DNA from: Victivallales bacterium
GTDB lineage: Bacteria; Verrucomicrobiota; Lentisphaeria; Oligosphaerales; Oligosphaeraceae
Reading direction: 5' to 3'
NCBI GenBank assembly: GCA_900771165.1
Contig: CAAGMX010000408.1
Location: 1-8,383, forward strand
Length of the DNA: 8,383 nt
Positions 1-6,666 of the stretch are shown in pieces (the first letter of the stretch is position 1; each line of letters starts with the position of its first letter). The notes beneath the pieces are model-generated. The model was not told the DNA's origin, made no database searches, and saw only the letters and a list, made by a program, of their open reading frames with translations. The position numbers and the translations under genes are program-made.

Positions 1-2661
1 CACCAGGGGATCCCGCTGGCCGTAGGAGCGCAGCTGGACGCTCTGGCGAAGGTCATCCATGTCGTAGAGGTGGGCCTGGTAGAGATTATCCAGGGCATTG
101 AGCATGATGTAGCGTTCCAGCCAGCGGCTGGCTTCGGGGCCCTCCACCTTCTCCTTGATGGCATAGACCTGGTCGATGCAGTCCATAATGGCCTGGATCA
201 TGGTCTCCGCATCCTGCTGGTTCTCCGGCTTCTCGAAGAGTTCCCTGGGGAAGGAGAAGGGGATGGTGCGGGCCAGCCACTCCTGGAGTTCGGAGGTATC
301 CAGGGGGGTATTGCGGGAGCGTGCGGCGAAGGCGGCGTCCGCCCGTTCGCCCACGGCGGTGCGGATAAAGTCCATCAGGAGGGCCCGGGAATCCTCGTTG
401 GTGAGGATGTCATGGCGGAGGCTGTAGATGGCGGCCCTCTGCTTGTTCATCACGTCGTCGTATTCCAGGGTGCGTTTCCGGACGCTGAAATGCTGCTGCT
501 CCACCCGTTTCTGGGCCTTCTCCACGGCGCGGCTCAGCCAGGGATGGGAGAGTTCCTCCCCTTCCTGCATGCCCATGCGCTCCATGATGCCGGCGATGCG
601 GTCGGAGCCGAAGAGGCGCATCAGGTTGTCTTCCAGGGAGACATAGAAGATGCTGGAGCCGGGATCTCCCTGGCGGGAGCAGCGTCCCCTCAGCTGGAGA
701 TCGATGCGGCGGGCGTCATGGCGTTCGGAGCCGATGACGTGGAGGCCGCCCAGTTCCCGGACGCCGGGGCCCAGCTTGATGTCGGTGCCTCGTCCGGCCA
801 TGTTGGTGGCGATGGTGACGGCGCCCCGCTGGCCCGCCCGGGCCACAATCTCCGCCTCGCTCTGGTGCTGCTTGGCGTTCAGGACGTTGTGGATGATGCG
901 CTCCCGGGAGAGCAGACGGGAGAGTAGTTCGGAGACTTCCACGGAGATGGTGCCCACCAGGACGGGCTGGCCCCGGCGGTTGCACTCCACAATCTCCTCG
1001 ATGATGGCCTTGTACTTCTCCCGCTGGGTCTTGAAGATCCGGTCATCGTGGTCGATGCGCTGGCAGGGGCGGTTGGTGGGGATGGTGACCACATCCAGGT
1101 TGTAGATGGACTTGAATTCCGTGGCCTCGGTGGCGGCGGTGCCGGTCATGCCGGCCAGCTTCTCGTACATCCGGAAGTAGTTCTGGATGGTGATGGAGGC
1201 CAGGGTCTGGGTTTCCCGCTCGATCTTCACGTTCTCCTTGGCCTCCAGGGCCTGGTGGAGACCCTCGGAGAAGCGGCGCCCCGGCTGGGGACGCCCGGTG
1301 AACTCGTCCACAATGATCACCTTGTTGTCCTGGACCACATACTGGACATCCTTCTCGAAGAGGCAGTAGGCCCGGAGGAGCTGGGAGATGTTGTGGAGCA
1401 TCTCCGACTTCTTGTCGTATTCCATCTGGACGGTCTTGCGTCGCTCCATCTTCTCCTCGGGGGAGAGGGTGGTATTGGCATCCAGGTCGCTGAAGATGGT
1501 GGGGAGATCGGGGATGACGAAGGCCTGGGGATCGGAGGGCATGAGCTGGCGGCGCCCCTTTTCCGAGAGTTCGGATTCCCCGCCCTTTTCGTCCACGGTG
1601 AAGAAGAGCTCCTGCTTCACTTCCTGGAGGAGGCCCCGGTTCACATCGGAGTGCCATTCGGCATCCACCCGCTCCAGACCCTTGCGGACGGCGGGATCCT
1701 CCATGAAGCGCCGGAGGAGCTTGTGCTTGGGCATGCCGATCTGGACCTTGGCCAGGAGGTGGTAGGCCTCGTCCTTCTCCTGGGCGGTGGCATTGGGCTT
1801 GTCCAGCAGGCTCTTGGCCTCCTGGAGCAGTCCGGCCACCAGCTTATACTGGAGTCCATAGAGGGCCTCCACCTGGGGTTTCACCACGTCGTACATGTGG
1901 GTGGAGACCTTGGCGGGGCCGGCGATGATCAGGGGGGTACGGGCCTCGTCGATGAGGATGGAGTCGATCTCATCCACGATGGCGTAGAAGTAGTCCCGCT
2001 GGACCAGCTCCTCCCGGGAGTGTGCCATGCCCATGTCCCGGAGGTAGTCGAAGCCGAATTCGGAGTTGGTTCCGTAGGTGATGTCGCAGGCGTACTGTTC
2101 CCGGCGCACCTGGGGGGACTGGTTGTTCTGGATGCAGCCCACGGTGAGGCCCAGCCACCGGTAGAGGTGTCCCATCCACTCGGAGTCCCGTCGGGCCAGA
2201 TAGTCGTTGACGGTGACCAGCTGGACATTGCGTCCGGTGAGGGCATTGAGATAGAGGGGCATGGTGGCCACCAGGGTCTTTCCCTCGCCGGTGGCCATTT
2301 CGGAGATCTTGGACTGGTGGAGGACGATGCCGCCCATGATCTGGACATCGAAGGGAACCATGTCCCACTCCAGGCGGTGGCCCGTGACTTCCACGAAGTG
2401 CTCTTCCTCCTTCTGGGACTCCTTGAGACGGCGGCAGGCGTCCTTCACCACGGCGAAGGCCTCGCAGAGGATGTCGTCGGTGGTCTCGCCGTTCTGGAGG
2501 CGGTCCTTGAACTCCTGGGTCTTGGCCTGGAGCTGCTGGTCGGTGAGGGAACGGTACTCCTCCGCCTGCTGGTTCACCTGGTGCACCAGGGGCCAGAGTT
2601 TGCTGACCACCCGTTTATTGCGGCTGCTGAAGAGTTTTTTGATAATCCAGTCGAGAAGCAT
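1..2661 (-). CDS. secA: Protein translocase subunit SecA, 3' end beyond window (887 codons present)
   Basis: SecA is the ATPase that pushes unfolded preproteins through SecYEG across the inner membrane. I translated the frame by hand from ATG at 2661 to position 1 and it is open throughout. Visible landmarks: Walker A TGEGKT (residues 124-129), Walker B VDEIDSILIDEARTP (229-243), VDEFTGR (451-457), TNMAGRGTD (619-627), the arginine-finger motif LRGRCSRQGDP (657-667), EYDDVMNKQR (733-742), and the scaffold segment ending LRSYGQRDPLV (877-887). No VAR-type insert lies between GRGTD and the following GGLHVIG. Instead the region about 288-407 carries a long insertion, so the conserved YGQRDPL element falls some 80 residues later than I recall for the E. 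coli protein. The rest of the scaffold and the C-terminal tail are outside the window. No Shine-Dalgarno sequence precedes the ATG; the 76-base gap from pyrE is strikingly C-rich. Family assignment is certain. Confidence 0.98.
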   Translation of the reverse strand, partial: MLLDWIIKKLFSSRNKRVVSKLWPLVHQVNQQAEEYRSLTDQQLQAKTQEFKDRLQNGETTDDILCEAFAVVKDACRRLKESQKEEEHFVEVTGHRLEWDMVPFDVQIMGGIVLHQSKISEMATGEGKTLVATMPLYLNALTGRNVQLVTVNDYLARRDSEWMGHLYRWLGLTVGCIQNNQSPQVRREQYACDITYGTNSEFGFDYLRDMGMAHSREELVQRDYFYAIVDEIDSILIDEARTPLIIAGPAKVSTHMYDVVKPQVEALYGLQYKLVAGLLQEAKSLLDKPNATAQEKDEAYHLLAKVQIGMPKHKLLRRFMEDPAVRKGLERVDAEWHSDVNRGLLQEVKQELFFTVDEKGGESELSEKGRRQLMPSDPQAFVIPDLPTIFSDLDANTTLSPEEKMERRKTVQMEYDKKSEMLHNISQLLRAYCLFEKDVQYVVQDNKVIIVDEFTGRPQPGRRFSEGLHQALEAKENVKIERETQTLASITIQNYFRMYEKLAGMTGTAATEATEFKSIYNLDVVTIPTNRPCQRIDHDDRIFKTQREKYKAIIEEIVECNRRGQPVLVGTISVEVSELLSRLLSRERIIHNVLNAKQHQSEAEIVARAGQRGAVTIATNMAGRGTDIKLGPGVRELGGLHVIGSERHDARRIDLQLRGRCSRQGDPGSSIFYVSLEDNLMRLFGSDRIAGIMERMGMQEGEELSHPWLSRAVEKAQKRVEQQHFSVRKRTLEYDDVMNKQRAAIYSLRHDILTNEDSRALLMDFIRTAVGERADAAFAARSRNTPLDTSELQEWLARTIPFSFPRELFEKPENQQDAETMIQAIMDCIDQVYAIKEKVEGPEASRWLERYIMLNALDNLYQAHLYDMDDLRQSVQLRSYGQRDPLV

Positions 2662-2737
2662 CTTGAGGCGTGGGGCAGAAAGGGGGGCGGAAGGAGGCGG
2701 AGGAGAGAGGCAGTCTCAGGGGGGGGGGGAGGGGAGA
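2662..2737 (-). promoter_or_regulatory. C-rich, G-poor pyrE-secA leader with C11 tract in a hairpin loop
   Basis: On the coding strand this 76-base gap holds 46 C and only 8 G by my count. It contains an uninterrupted run of 11 C (plus-strand G at 2719-2729). AGTCTC (2739-2734, overlapping the pyrE TAG stop) and GAGACT (2717-2712) can pair as a 6-bp stem that puts the C run in a 16-base loop. Nearer secA there are further CCTCC and CCTCCTT stretches and no AAGGAG-like site. Such composition fits a Rho-utilisation region or a leader loaded by ribosomal protein S1. Either role is inference; the composition and pairing are seen directly. Confidence 0.45.
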
Positions 2738-3307
2738 CTATTTGGAGCCGGGGTGCACCAGGGGCTTGCCCTGGGCGCAGACGGGGCACTCCGCAGGGTT
2801 GAAGGTCTTCAGGTTGAGGCGCACCAGGCTGCGGAAGGGGAGGCCGAAATTCACGTCGCCGGCGCTGCGGTCCACCATGACGGTGACCCCCACGGGGATG
2901 GCGCCGTAGGAGCGGGCCAGGTCAATGGTCTGCTGGACCCGGCCGCCTTTGGTGACCACGTCCTCGGCGATGAGCACCCGCTCCCCGGGCTTCAGGGAGA
3001 ATCCCCGGCGGAGAATCAGGTTGGACTGGTCGTCCTTCTCGGCGAAGATGGCCCGGGTCTGGAGGGCCTTGGCCACTTCCTGGCCCACCACAATGCCGCC
3101 GATGGCGGGGGAGAGGACCACGTCGATGGTTTCCCCGGCCCAGGGCTGGGCCATTTCCGCGCAGAGCTTGCTGGCGATGTCGGCGTACTGGAGGAGGAGG
3201 GCTGCCTGGAAATACTGGTCGCTATGGAGTCCGCTGCGGAGGAGGAAGTGTCCATTCAGGAGGGCTCCGGTGTCGGACATGTACTTCAGGATTTCGTTTT
3301 CGGTCAT
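2738..3307 (-). CDS. pyrE: Orotate phosphoribosyltransferase
   Basis: Transfers phosphoribose from PRPP to orotate to give orotidine 5'-phosphate, the fifth step of de novo pyrimidine synthesis, in the cytoplasm. The 189-residue product is close to the usual size for this short class. It shows an N-terminal orotate-side segment with HFLLRSGLHSDQYF (20-33), PAIGGIVVG (67-75), the loop following FAEK (88-91), and the PRPP-binding motif VLIAEDVVTKGG (111-122) with its acidic pair E115-D116. The tail ECPVCAQGKPLVHPGSK (173-189) has a CxxC and is a feature I associate with a non-proteobacterial PyrE class. The ATG at 3307 is preceded by AAGGA (3322-3318) with 10 bases of spacing. It begins 36 bases after the amidase stop, so co-transcription is likely. 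It ends TAG inside a predicted small hairpin. The link to its neighbours appears positional only. Confidence 0.96.
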   Translation of the reverse strand: MTENEILKYMSDTGALLNGHFLLRSGLHSDQYFQAALLLQYADIASKLCAEMAQPWAGETIDVVLSPAIGGIVVGQEVAKALQTRAIFAEKDDQSNLILRRGFSLKPGERVLIAEDVVTKGGRVQQTIDLARSYGAIPVGVTVMVDRSAGDVNFGLPFRSLVRLNLKTFNPAECPVCAQGKPLVHPGSK

Positions 3308-3343
3308 GGCTTGTGGTTCCTTAGGAAGAGGGTGGATGTCTGT

Positions 3344-4354
3344 CTATTGGAGAGTCTTCTTCAGTTTGTCGATGGCGTCGCACAGGGCGACGGCCAGTTT
3401 GTCCTGGTAGTCGGCCTTGAGGAGTTGGGCTCGTTCCTGGTCGTTGGTGAGGTATCCCAATTCCACCAGCATGGCGGGAGCGGGGCTGTCGATGATGACC
3501 TTGAATTGCTTCCGTCTCACGCCCCGGTCCTTGGCGCCGGAGGCTTTCAGGAGGGCCCGCTGGGTGAAGTAGGCCCACAGGGCGCTGGTTCTCTGGAAGG
3601 GGGTGGCGGCGCCTTCCTTGCCCAGGGTCTGGGTGCCCACGGAGGGGACGCCCGGGGGATTGGCCACGTAGACCTCGATTCCGTCGATCTTCTTGTCCTC
3701 CAAGGCGTTGCAGTGGATGGAAAGGAAGAGGTCCGCCTTCTTTTCCCGGGCGACGGCGCAGCGGGCGTCCAGGGTGAGGGTGACATCCTCGGTGCGGGTC
3801 ATGGTGACGGTGTAGCCCCGTTTCCGGAGGATGGAGGCCACCTTCCGGGCCATGACCAGATTCAGGTTCTTCTCCAGGACTTTTCCGCTGGCGGCCCCCT
3901 GGTCCTTCCCTCCGTGTCCGGCATCCACCACAATGTGCTGGATCTTGCGTTTGGGGAGCAGAGAGGTCTGGAGGATGGGTTCCAAGAACTCGGTGTAGTC
4001 GGTCTTTTCCAGCAGAAAGAGGCCCTTCTGGTATTCCACGGGGAAGCTGAGGCTGCAGAGGGTGCCGCTCAGGGTGAAGAAGGACTCCTTCACCGTGAAG
4101 ACAATGGCCTCCTCCTGGGGCGTCAGCAACGTGCAAATCTGGGTCTTCCCCTTCTTCTGGGCAGAGAACCGAAAGCCATACCGGGCCGCCACATCCTTCA
4201 AAATGACGTAGCGCCGCTTGTTGACGGTCATCTCCCGAATGGGCTTGGGAGCGGCCGCCGGCTTCTTGGGGGCAGCCTGGCCTCCCTGGCAGAGCAGGCA
4301 GGGAAGAGCCAGGAGCCCCAGCAGCAGAAGAAGGGGAAGACGGAAGGGGGTCAT
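3344..4354 (-). CDS. Exported N-acetylmuramoyl-L-alanine amidase (Amidase_3) with N-terminal stalk-like domain
   Basis: Predicted zinc amidase that cleaves the bond between N-acetylmuramic acid and the stem peptide of peptidoglycan, acting outside the inner membrane. Residues 1-27 form a Sec signal peptide: short basic start, leucine-rich core (7-21), likely cleavage after GQA at 27. The CLLC stretch lacks a small residue before Cys, so a lipoprotein is unlikely. Residues about 42-130 resemble the copper-amine-oxidase-N/stalk type of beta-rich domain; this is a pattern judgement. The catalytic domain runs from about 139 to the end: [13 protein letters not shown] (142-154) with H147, E161, SIHCNA (212-217) with H214, and VELGYLTN (297-304) with catalytic E298. 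The ATG at 4354 overlaps the clpX TGA by 4 bases, and GGGAG within clpX serves as its binding site, suggesting translational coupling. A longer open frame (3321-4433) on this strand is in another register and is a shadow. No specific gene name is justified. Confidence 0.93.
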   Translation of the reverse strand: MTPFRLPLLLLLGLLALPCLLCQGGQAAPKKPAAAPKPIREMTVNKRRYVILKDVAARYGFRFSAQKKGKTQICTLLTPQEEAIVFTVKESFFTLSGTLCSLSFPVEYQKGLFLLEKTDYTEFLEPILQTSLLPKRKIQHIVVDAGHGGKDQGAASGKVLEKNLNLVMARKVASILRKRGYTVTMTRTEDVTLTLDARCAVAREKKADLFLSIHCNALEDKKIDGIEVYVANPPGVPSVGTQTLGKEGAATPFQRTSALWAYFTQRALLKASGAKDRGVRRKQFKVIIDSPAPAMLVELGYLTNDQERAQLLKADYQDKLAVALCDAIDKLKKTLQ

Positions 4355-5775
4355 GAACGCTTTCTCCCGCGGACGGGCTTCTCCAGGGACTGGAGGAGGG
4401 CGGGATGCTCTCCCCGGATGACGGCGGCGTCAATGACGCACTTGGCCTGGGGGGGATCGGATTTTGCCACGCCGGGCAGATCGAACATCACATCCAGCAT
4501 CCGCTTTTCCATGATGGCCCGCAGTCCCCGGGCGCCGGTGCCCTTGGTGTGGGCGATGGCGGCCACGGCCTCCAGGGCATCCTGGGTGAAGACCAGTTCC
4601 ACGCCGGAGAGGCGCATGAGCTCCTGGTATTGGCGCACCAGGGAGTTCTTGGGTTCGGTGAGGATGTGGAGCAGATCTTCCTGGGAGAGTTCCTTCAGGG
4701 TGGTGACGATGGGGAGGCGTCCCACGAATTCGGGAATGAGTCCGAACTGCACCAGATCCTCGGGTTCCACTTCCTTTTCCGGCGTCCTGGGGGTGGCGTC
4801 AGCGGAGGGGGACTCCTCCTTCCGGGCCCCGGGGAGGAAGCCCAGCTGCCGGGTGCCTCCCCGGCGCTCCACAATCTTGTCCAGCCCCACGAAGGCGCCG
4901 CCGCAGATGAAGAGGATGTTCTTGGTGTTCAGGTGGATGTATTCCTGATCGGGATGCTTTCTTCCGCCCTTGGGGGGGATGTTGGCCACCGTGTTCTCCA
5001 GGATCTTCAGGAGGGCCTGCTGGACACCCTCCCCGGAGACGTCCCGGGTGATGGAGACATTCTGGGTCTTCCGGGCGATCTTGTCGATTTCATCCACGTA
5101 GACGATGCCGATTTCGGCCTTTTCGAGATCGTAGTCGGCGGCCTGGACCAGGCGGAGCAGGATATTCTCCACGTCCTCTCCCACGTAGCCGGCCTCGGTG
5201 AGGGTGGTGGCGTCCGCGATGGCGAAGGGGACCTGGAGGAGGCGGGCCAGGGCCTGGGCCAGCAGGGTCTTGCCGGAGCCGGTGGGTCCCACCATCAGCA
5301 CATTGCTCTTGATGAGCTCCACATCCTGGGCCTCCTTGCCCTTTCCCTGGGGAACCCGGCGTTCGTGCAGCACCCGCTTGTAGTGGTTGAAGACGGCCAC
5401 GGAGAGGGTTTTCTTGGTCTGCTCCTGGCCGTAGCAGTACTGGCTCAGGTAGTCGTAGATTTCCCGGGGGGTCTTGAGGGTTTCCCAGGAGAGAGGGGCG
5501 CCGGAGGCCTGGGAGGGGGCGGACTCCTCCTCTGGGAGCTGGGCGCTCTCTCTCCGATCGGCGATCTCCTGGATGTGCATCATGCATTCGGGATCCTGGC
5601 AGACGGCCAGGGTGTCCAGGATGCCATGGGCGCATTGGCGGCAGATGTTGGGGGCGCCGGGATGCCGGAAGCCCAGGTCCACCCCCAGATCTTCACGGGA
5701 CACCATGCGTCCGCAAATGTTGCAGACGGTCTTCTGGGGAGGCTCTCCGGCCTTGTTCTTGGGAGTACGGGGCAT
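4351..5775 (-). CDS. clpX: ATP-dependent Clp protease ATP-binding subunit ClpX
   Basis: Hexameric AAA+ unfoldase that recognises tagged or damaged proteins and feeds them into ClpP in the cytoplasm. The 474-residue product is somewhat longer than the usual roughly 420. Features: N-terminal zinc-binding domain with CNIC (18-21) and CRQC (45-48), Walker A GPTGSGKT (163-170), pore-1 loop GYVGED (196-201), Walker [10 protein letters not shown] (224-232), pore-2 region [10 protein letters not shown] (244-253), RKH (272-274), the ClpP-docking tripeptide as LGF (311-313) within the usual flexible loop, IPEFVGRLP (347-355), and sensor-2 GARGLR (414-419). The zinc-finger spacing is unusual (23 residues between cysteine pairs), and two more cysteines (C59, C64) follow. 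The linker from 75 to 95 is acidic and low-complexity. It starts 6 bases after the clpP stop, with a GGAAG binding site inside clpP, and overlaps the amidase start by 4 bases. Start at the ATG fits the N-terminal domain. Confidence 0.98.
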   Translation of the reverse strand: MPRTPKNKAGEPPQKTVCNICGRMVSREDLGVDLGFRHPGAPNICRQCAHGILDTLAVCQDPECMMHIQEIADRRESAQLPEEESAPSQASGAPLSWETLKTPREIYDYLSQYCYGQEQTKKTLSVAVFNHYKRVLHERRVPQGKGKEAQDVELIKSNVLMVGPTGSGKTLLAQALARLLQVPFAIADATTLTEAGYVGEDVENILLRLVQAADYDLEKAEIGIVYVDEIDKIARKTQNVSITRDVSGEGVQQALLKILENTVANIPPKGGRKHPDQEYIHLNTKNILFICGGAFVGLDKIVERRGGTRQLGFLPGARKEESPSADATPRTPEKEVEPEDLVQFGLIPEFVGRLPIVTTLKELSQEDLLHILTEPKNSLVRQYQELMRLSGVELVFTQDALEAVAAIAHTKGTGARGLRAIMEKRMLDVMFDLPGVAKSDPPQAKCVIDAAVIRGEHPALLQSLEKPVRGRKRS

Positions 5776-5781
5776 GGCGTG

Positions 5782-6387
5782 CTACTTCCGCTGGGTGTCC
5801 TTGGCCTTGGGTTCGATGAGTTCGTCCACCACGTGGTAGTCCACGGCCTCCTGGGCGGACATGAAGAAGTCCCGCTCGGAGTCCTTGGCGATCTGCTCGG
5901 CGCTCTTGCCGATGTGCTTGGCCAGGATATCGTAGAGCACCGCCTTGGTCTTGAGGATCTCCTGGGCCTGGATATGGATGTCCGCCGCTGTGCCCTGGCA
6001 TCCGCCGCTGGGCTGGTGGATCATGATCCGGGAGTGGGGAAGGGCAAACCGCTTCCCGGCGGCGCCGGCGGCCAGGAGGACGGCGCCCATGGAGGCGGCC
6101 TGTCCGATGCAGTAGGTGCGCACATCGCAGGAGAGCATCTGCATGGTGTCGTAGATGGCCAGACCGGCGGAGACCACGCCGCCAGGGGAGTTGATGTAGA
6201 AATGGATGTCCTTCTTGGGATCCTCGCTCTGGAGGAAGAGGAACTGGGCCATGATGCAGTTGGCCACGGCGTCGTCCACCTCGCTTCCCAGCATGACGAT
6301 CCGGTCTTTCAGCAGGCGGGAGTAGATGTCGTATTGGCGTTCGCCGTTTCCGGTCTGTTCGATGACATAGGGTGCGTAGAAGCTCAT
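5782..6387 (-). CDS. clpP: ATP-dependent Clp protease proteolytic subunit ClpP
   Basis: Self-compartmentalised serine protease that forms a double-heptamer chamber and degrades proteins unfolded by ClpX. The 201-residue product has family length. Catalytic triad residues are S99 in GQAASMGA (95-102), H124 in MIHQPSGG (122-129) and D173 in ERDFFMS (171-177). The oxyanion strand NSPGG (66-70) and the N-terminal [19 protein letters not shown] (8-26) are typical. There is no long propeptide. I chose ATG at 6387 because homology begins within a few residues of it; the frame stays open upstream to 6615, but that stretch is proline/arginine-rich spacer with no family similarity. No Shine-Dalgarno sequence is visible, and the 35 bases before the ATG contain no G on the coding strand. 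Its 6-base gap to clpX indicates one transcript for both subunits. Gly-Cys-Gln (129-131) replaces the more common Gly-Phe-Gln after the catalytic His segment, an apparently conservative-site change. Confidence 0.97.
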   Translation of the reverse strand: MSFYAPYVIEQTGNGERQYDIYSRLLKDRIVMLGSEVDDAVANCIMAQFLFLQSEDPKKDIHFYINSPGGVVSAGLAIYDTMQMLSCDVRTYCIGQAASMGAVLLAAGAAGKRFALPHSRIMIHQPSGGCQGTAADIHIQAQEILKTKAVLYDILAKHIGKSAEQIAKDSERDFFMSAQEAVDYHVVDELIEPKAKDTQRK

Positions 6388-6422
6388 GGGGATGGGGGAA
6401 TAGGGTGTTAGGGGTTTGGGGT
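6388..6422 (-). promoter_or_regulatory. G-free, C-rich clpP leader without Shine-Dalgarno sequence
   Basis: The 35 coding-strand bases directly before the clpP ATG contain no G, and 20 of the 33 nearest the start are C by my count. No purine-rich ribosome binding site is present. An unstructured C/A/U leader could be loaded through ribosomal protein S1. I see no convincing promoter hexamers here; TAACAC and TATTCC are weak -10 look-alikes only. Confidence 0.4.
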
Positions 6423-6557
6423 CTCCCGCGTATGCGGGCGGGCGCACGCGTACGGGAATGCCGCCGGCAGGCCTGGCGAGCCCGGGGCGGCGGCGGGTCT
6501 GTCTCCTTCCGCAGGCAGGGAGAGCGGAGGAAGGCAGAGGGTGGGAAAGAGGGCGCT
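6423..6557. other. G+C-rich tig-clpP spacer, no gene seen
   Basis: This stretch forms the middle of the 279-base spacer between tig and clpP. It contains a perfect 5-bp hairpin CCCGC-GTAT-GCGGG (6425-6438), GCCGCC/GGCGGC complementary blocks between about 6460 and 6495, and an isolated GGAAGGAG on the minus strand (complement of CTCCTTCC, about 6503-6510) with no start codon at a suitable distance. The open frame through it is explained by high G+C. A clpP promoter may lie here, but none can be picked out. Confidence 0.35.
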
Positions 6558-6600
6558 CCTCCCCCGTCCGCTTCACACAGGAGGGCAGGAACGGGGGAGG
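6558..6600 (-). terminator. Long-loop G+C-rich hairpin downstream of tig, no U-tract
   Basis: CCTCCCCCGT (6558-6567) and ACGGGGGAGG (6591-6600) are perfect 10-base inverted repeats. Two more pairs are possible past a bulged base, leaving a loop of about 18 bases. On the minus strand the following bases are AGCGCCCTCTTTCCC, with only a three-T run, so it is not a textbook intrinsic terminator. Together with the hairpin at 6618-6649 it may reduce read-through from tig into clpP or protect the tig mRNA 3' end. The role is inferred; the repeat is seen. Confidence 0.4.
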
Positions 6601-6617
6601 GCGAGGGAGGCGCATCG

Positions 6618-6649
6618 CCGCTCTGGCGGCACGTCTCCCGTCAGAGCGG
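6618..6649 (-). terminator. Hairpin 17 bases after the tig stop codon
   Basis: CCGCTCTGGCGG (6618-6629) and CCGTCAGAGCGG (6638-6649) flank an 8-base loop. In the minus-strand transcript the stem is 8 bp, one A-C mismatch, then 3 bp. A plus-strand transcript would pair all 12 positions with one G-U. No U-tract follows, so this is a stem-loop at the 3' end of tig rather than a proven terminator. Position directly after the TAA is the main argument for a transcript-end role. Confidence 0.45.
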
Positions 6650-6666
6650 GAATGGGGATGGGAGGA

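Noticed and set aside
4297..4320. Lipoprotein signal in the amidase (Cys19/Cys22).
   Set aside because: The residue before each Cys is Pro or Leu, not Gly/Ala/Ser, so the lipobox rule fails; signal peptidase I cleavage after GQA fits better.
3321..4433. A 370-codon minus-strand frame longer than the amidase gene.
   Set aside because: It is in a different register from the amidase, which has a signal peptide and a complete Amidase_3 motif set; the longer frame is Pro/Gly/Arg-rich without motifs.
2261..4948. An 895-codon open frame on the plus strand, opposite secA, pyrE, the amidase and clpX; similar long plus-strand frames at 1048-2802, 4405-6411 and 6541-8052.
   Set aside because: They run straight through gene boundaries of well-identified minus-strand genes, have no recognisable family and are extremely Gly/Leu/His/Val-rich or Ser/Arg-rich. 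High G+C and codon choice on the sense strand avoid the triplets that read as stops in antisense.
6388..6615. In-frame upstream extension of ClpP giving a 277-residue protein.
   Set aside because: The extra 76 residues are Pro/Arg-rich, overlap the hairpin at 6558-6600 and match no ClpP feature; the mature-like N-terminus begins right after the internal ATG at 6387.
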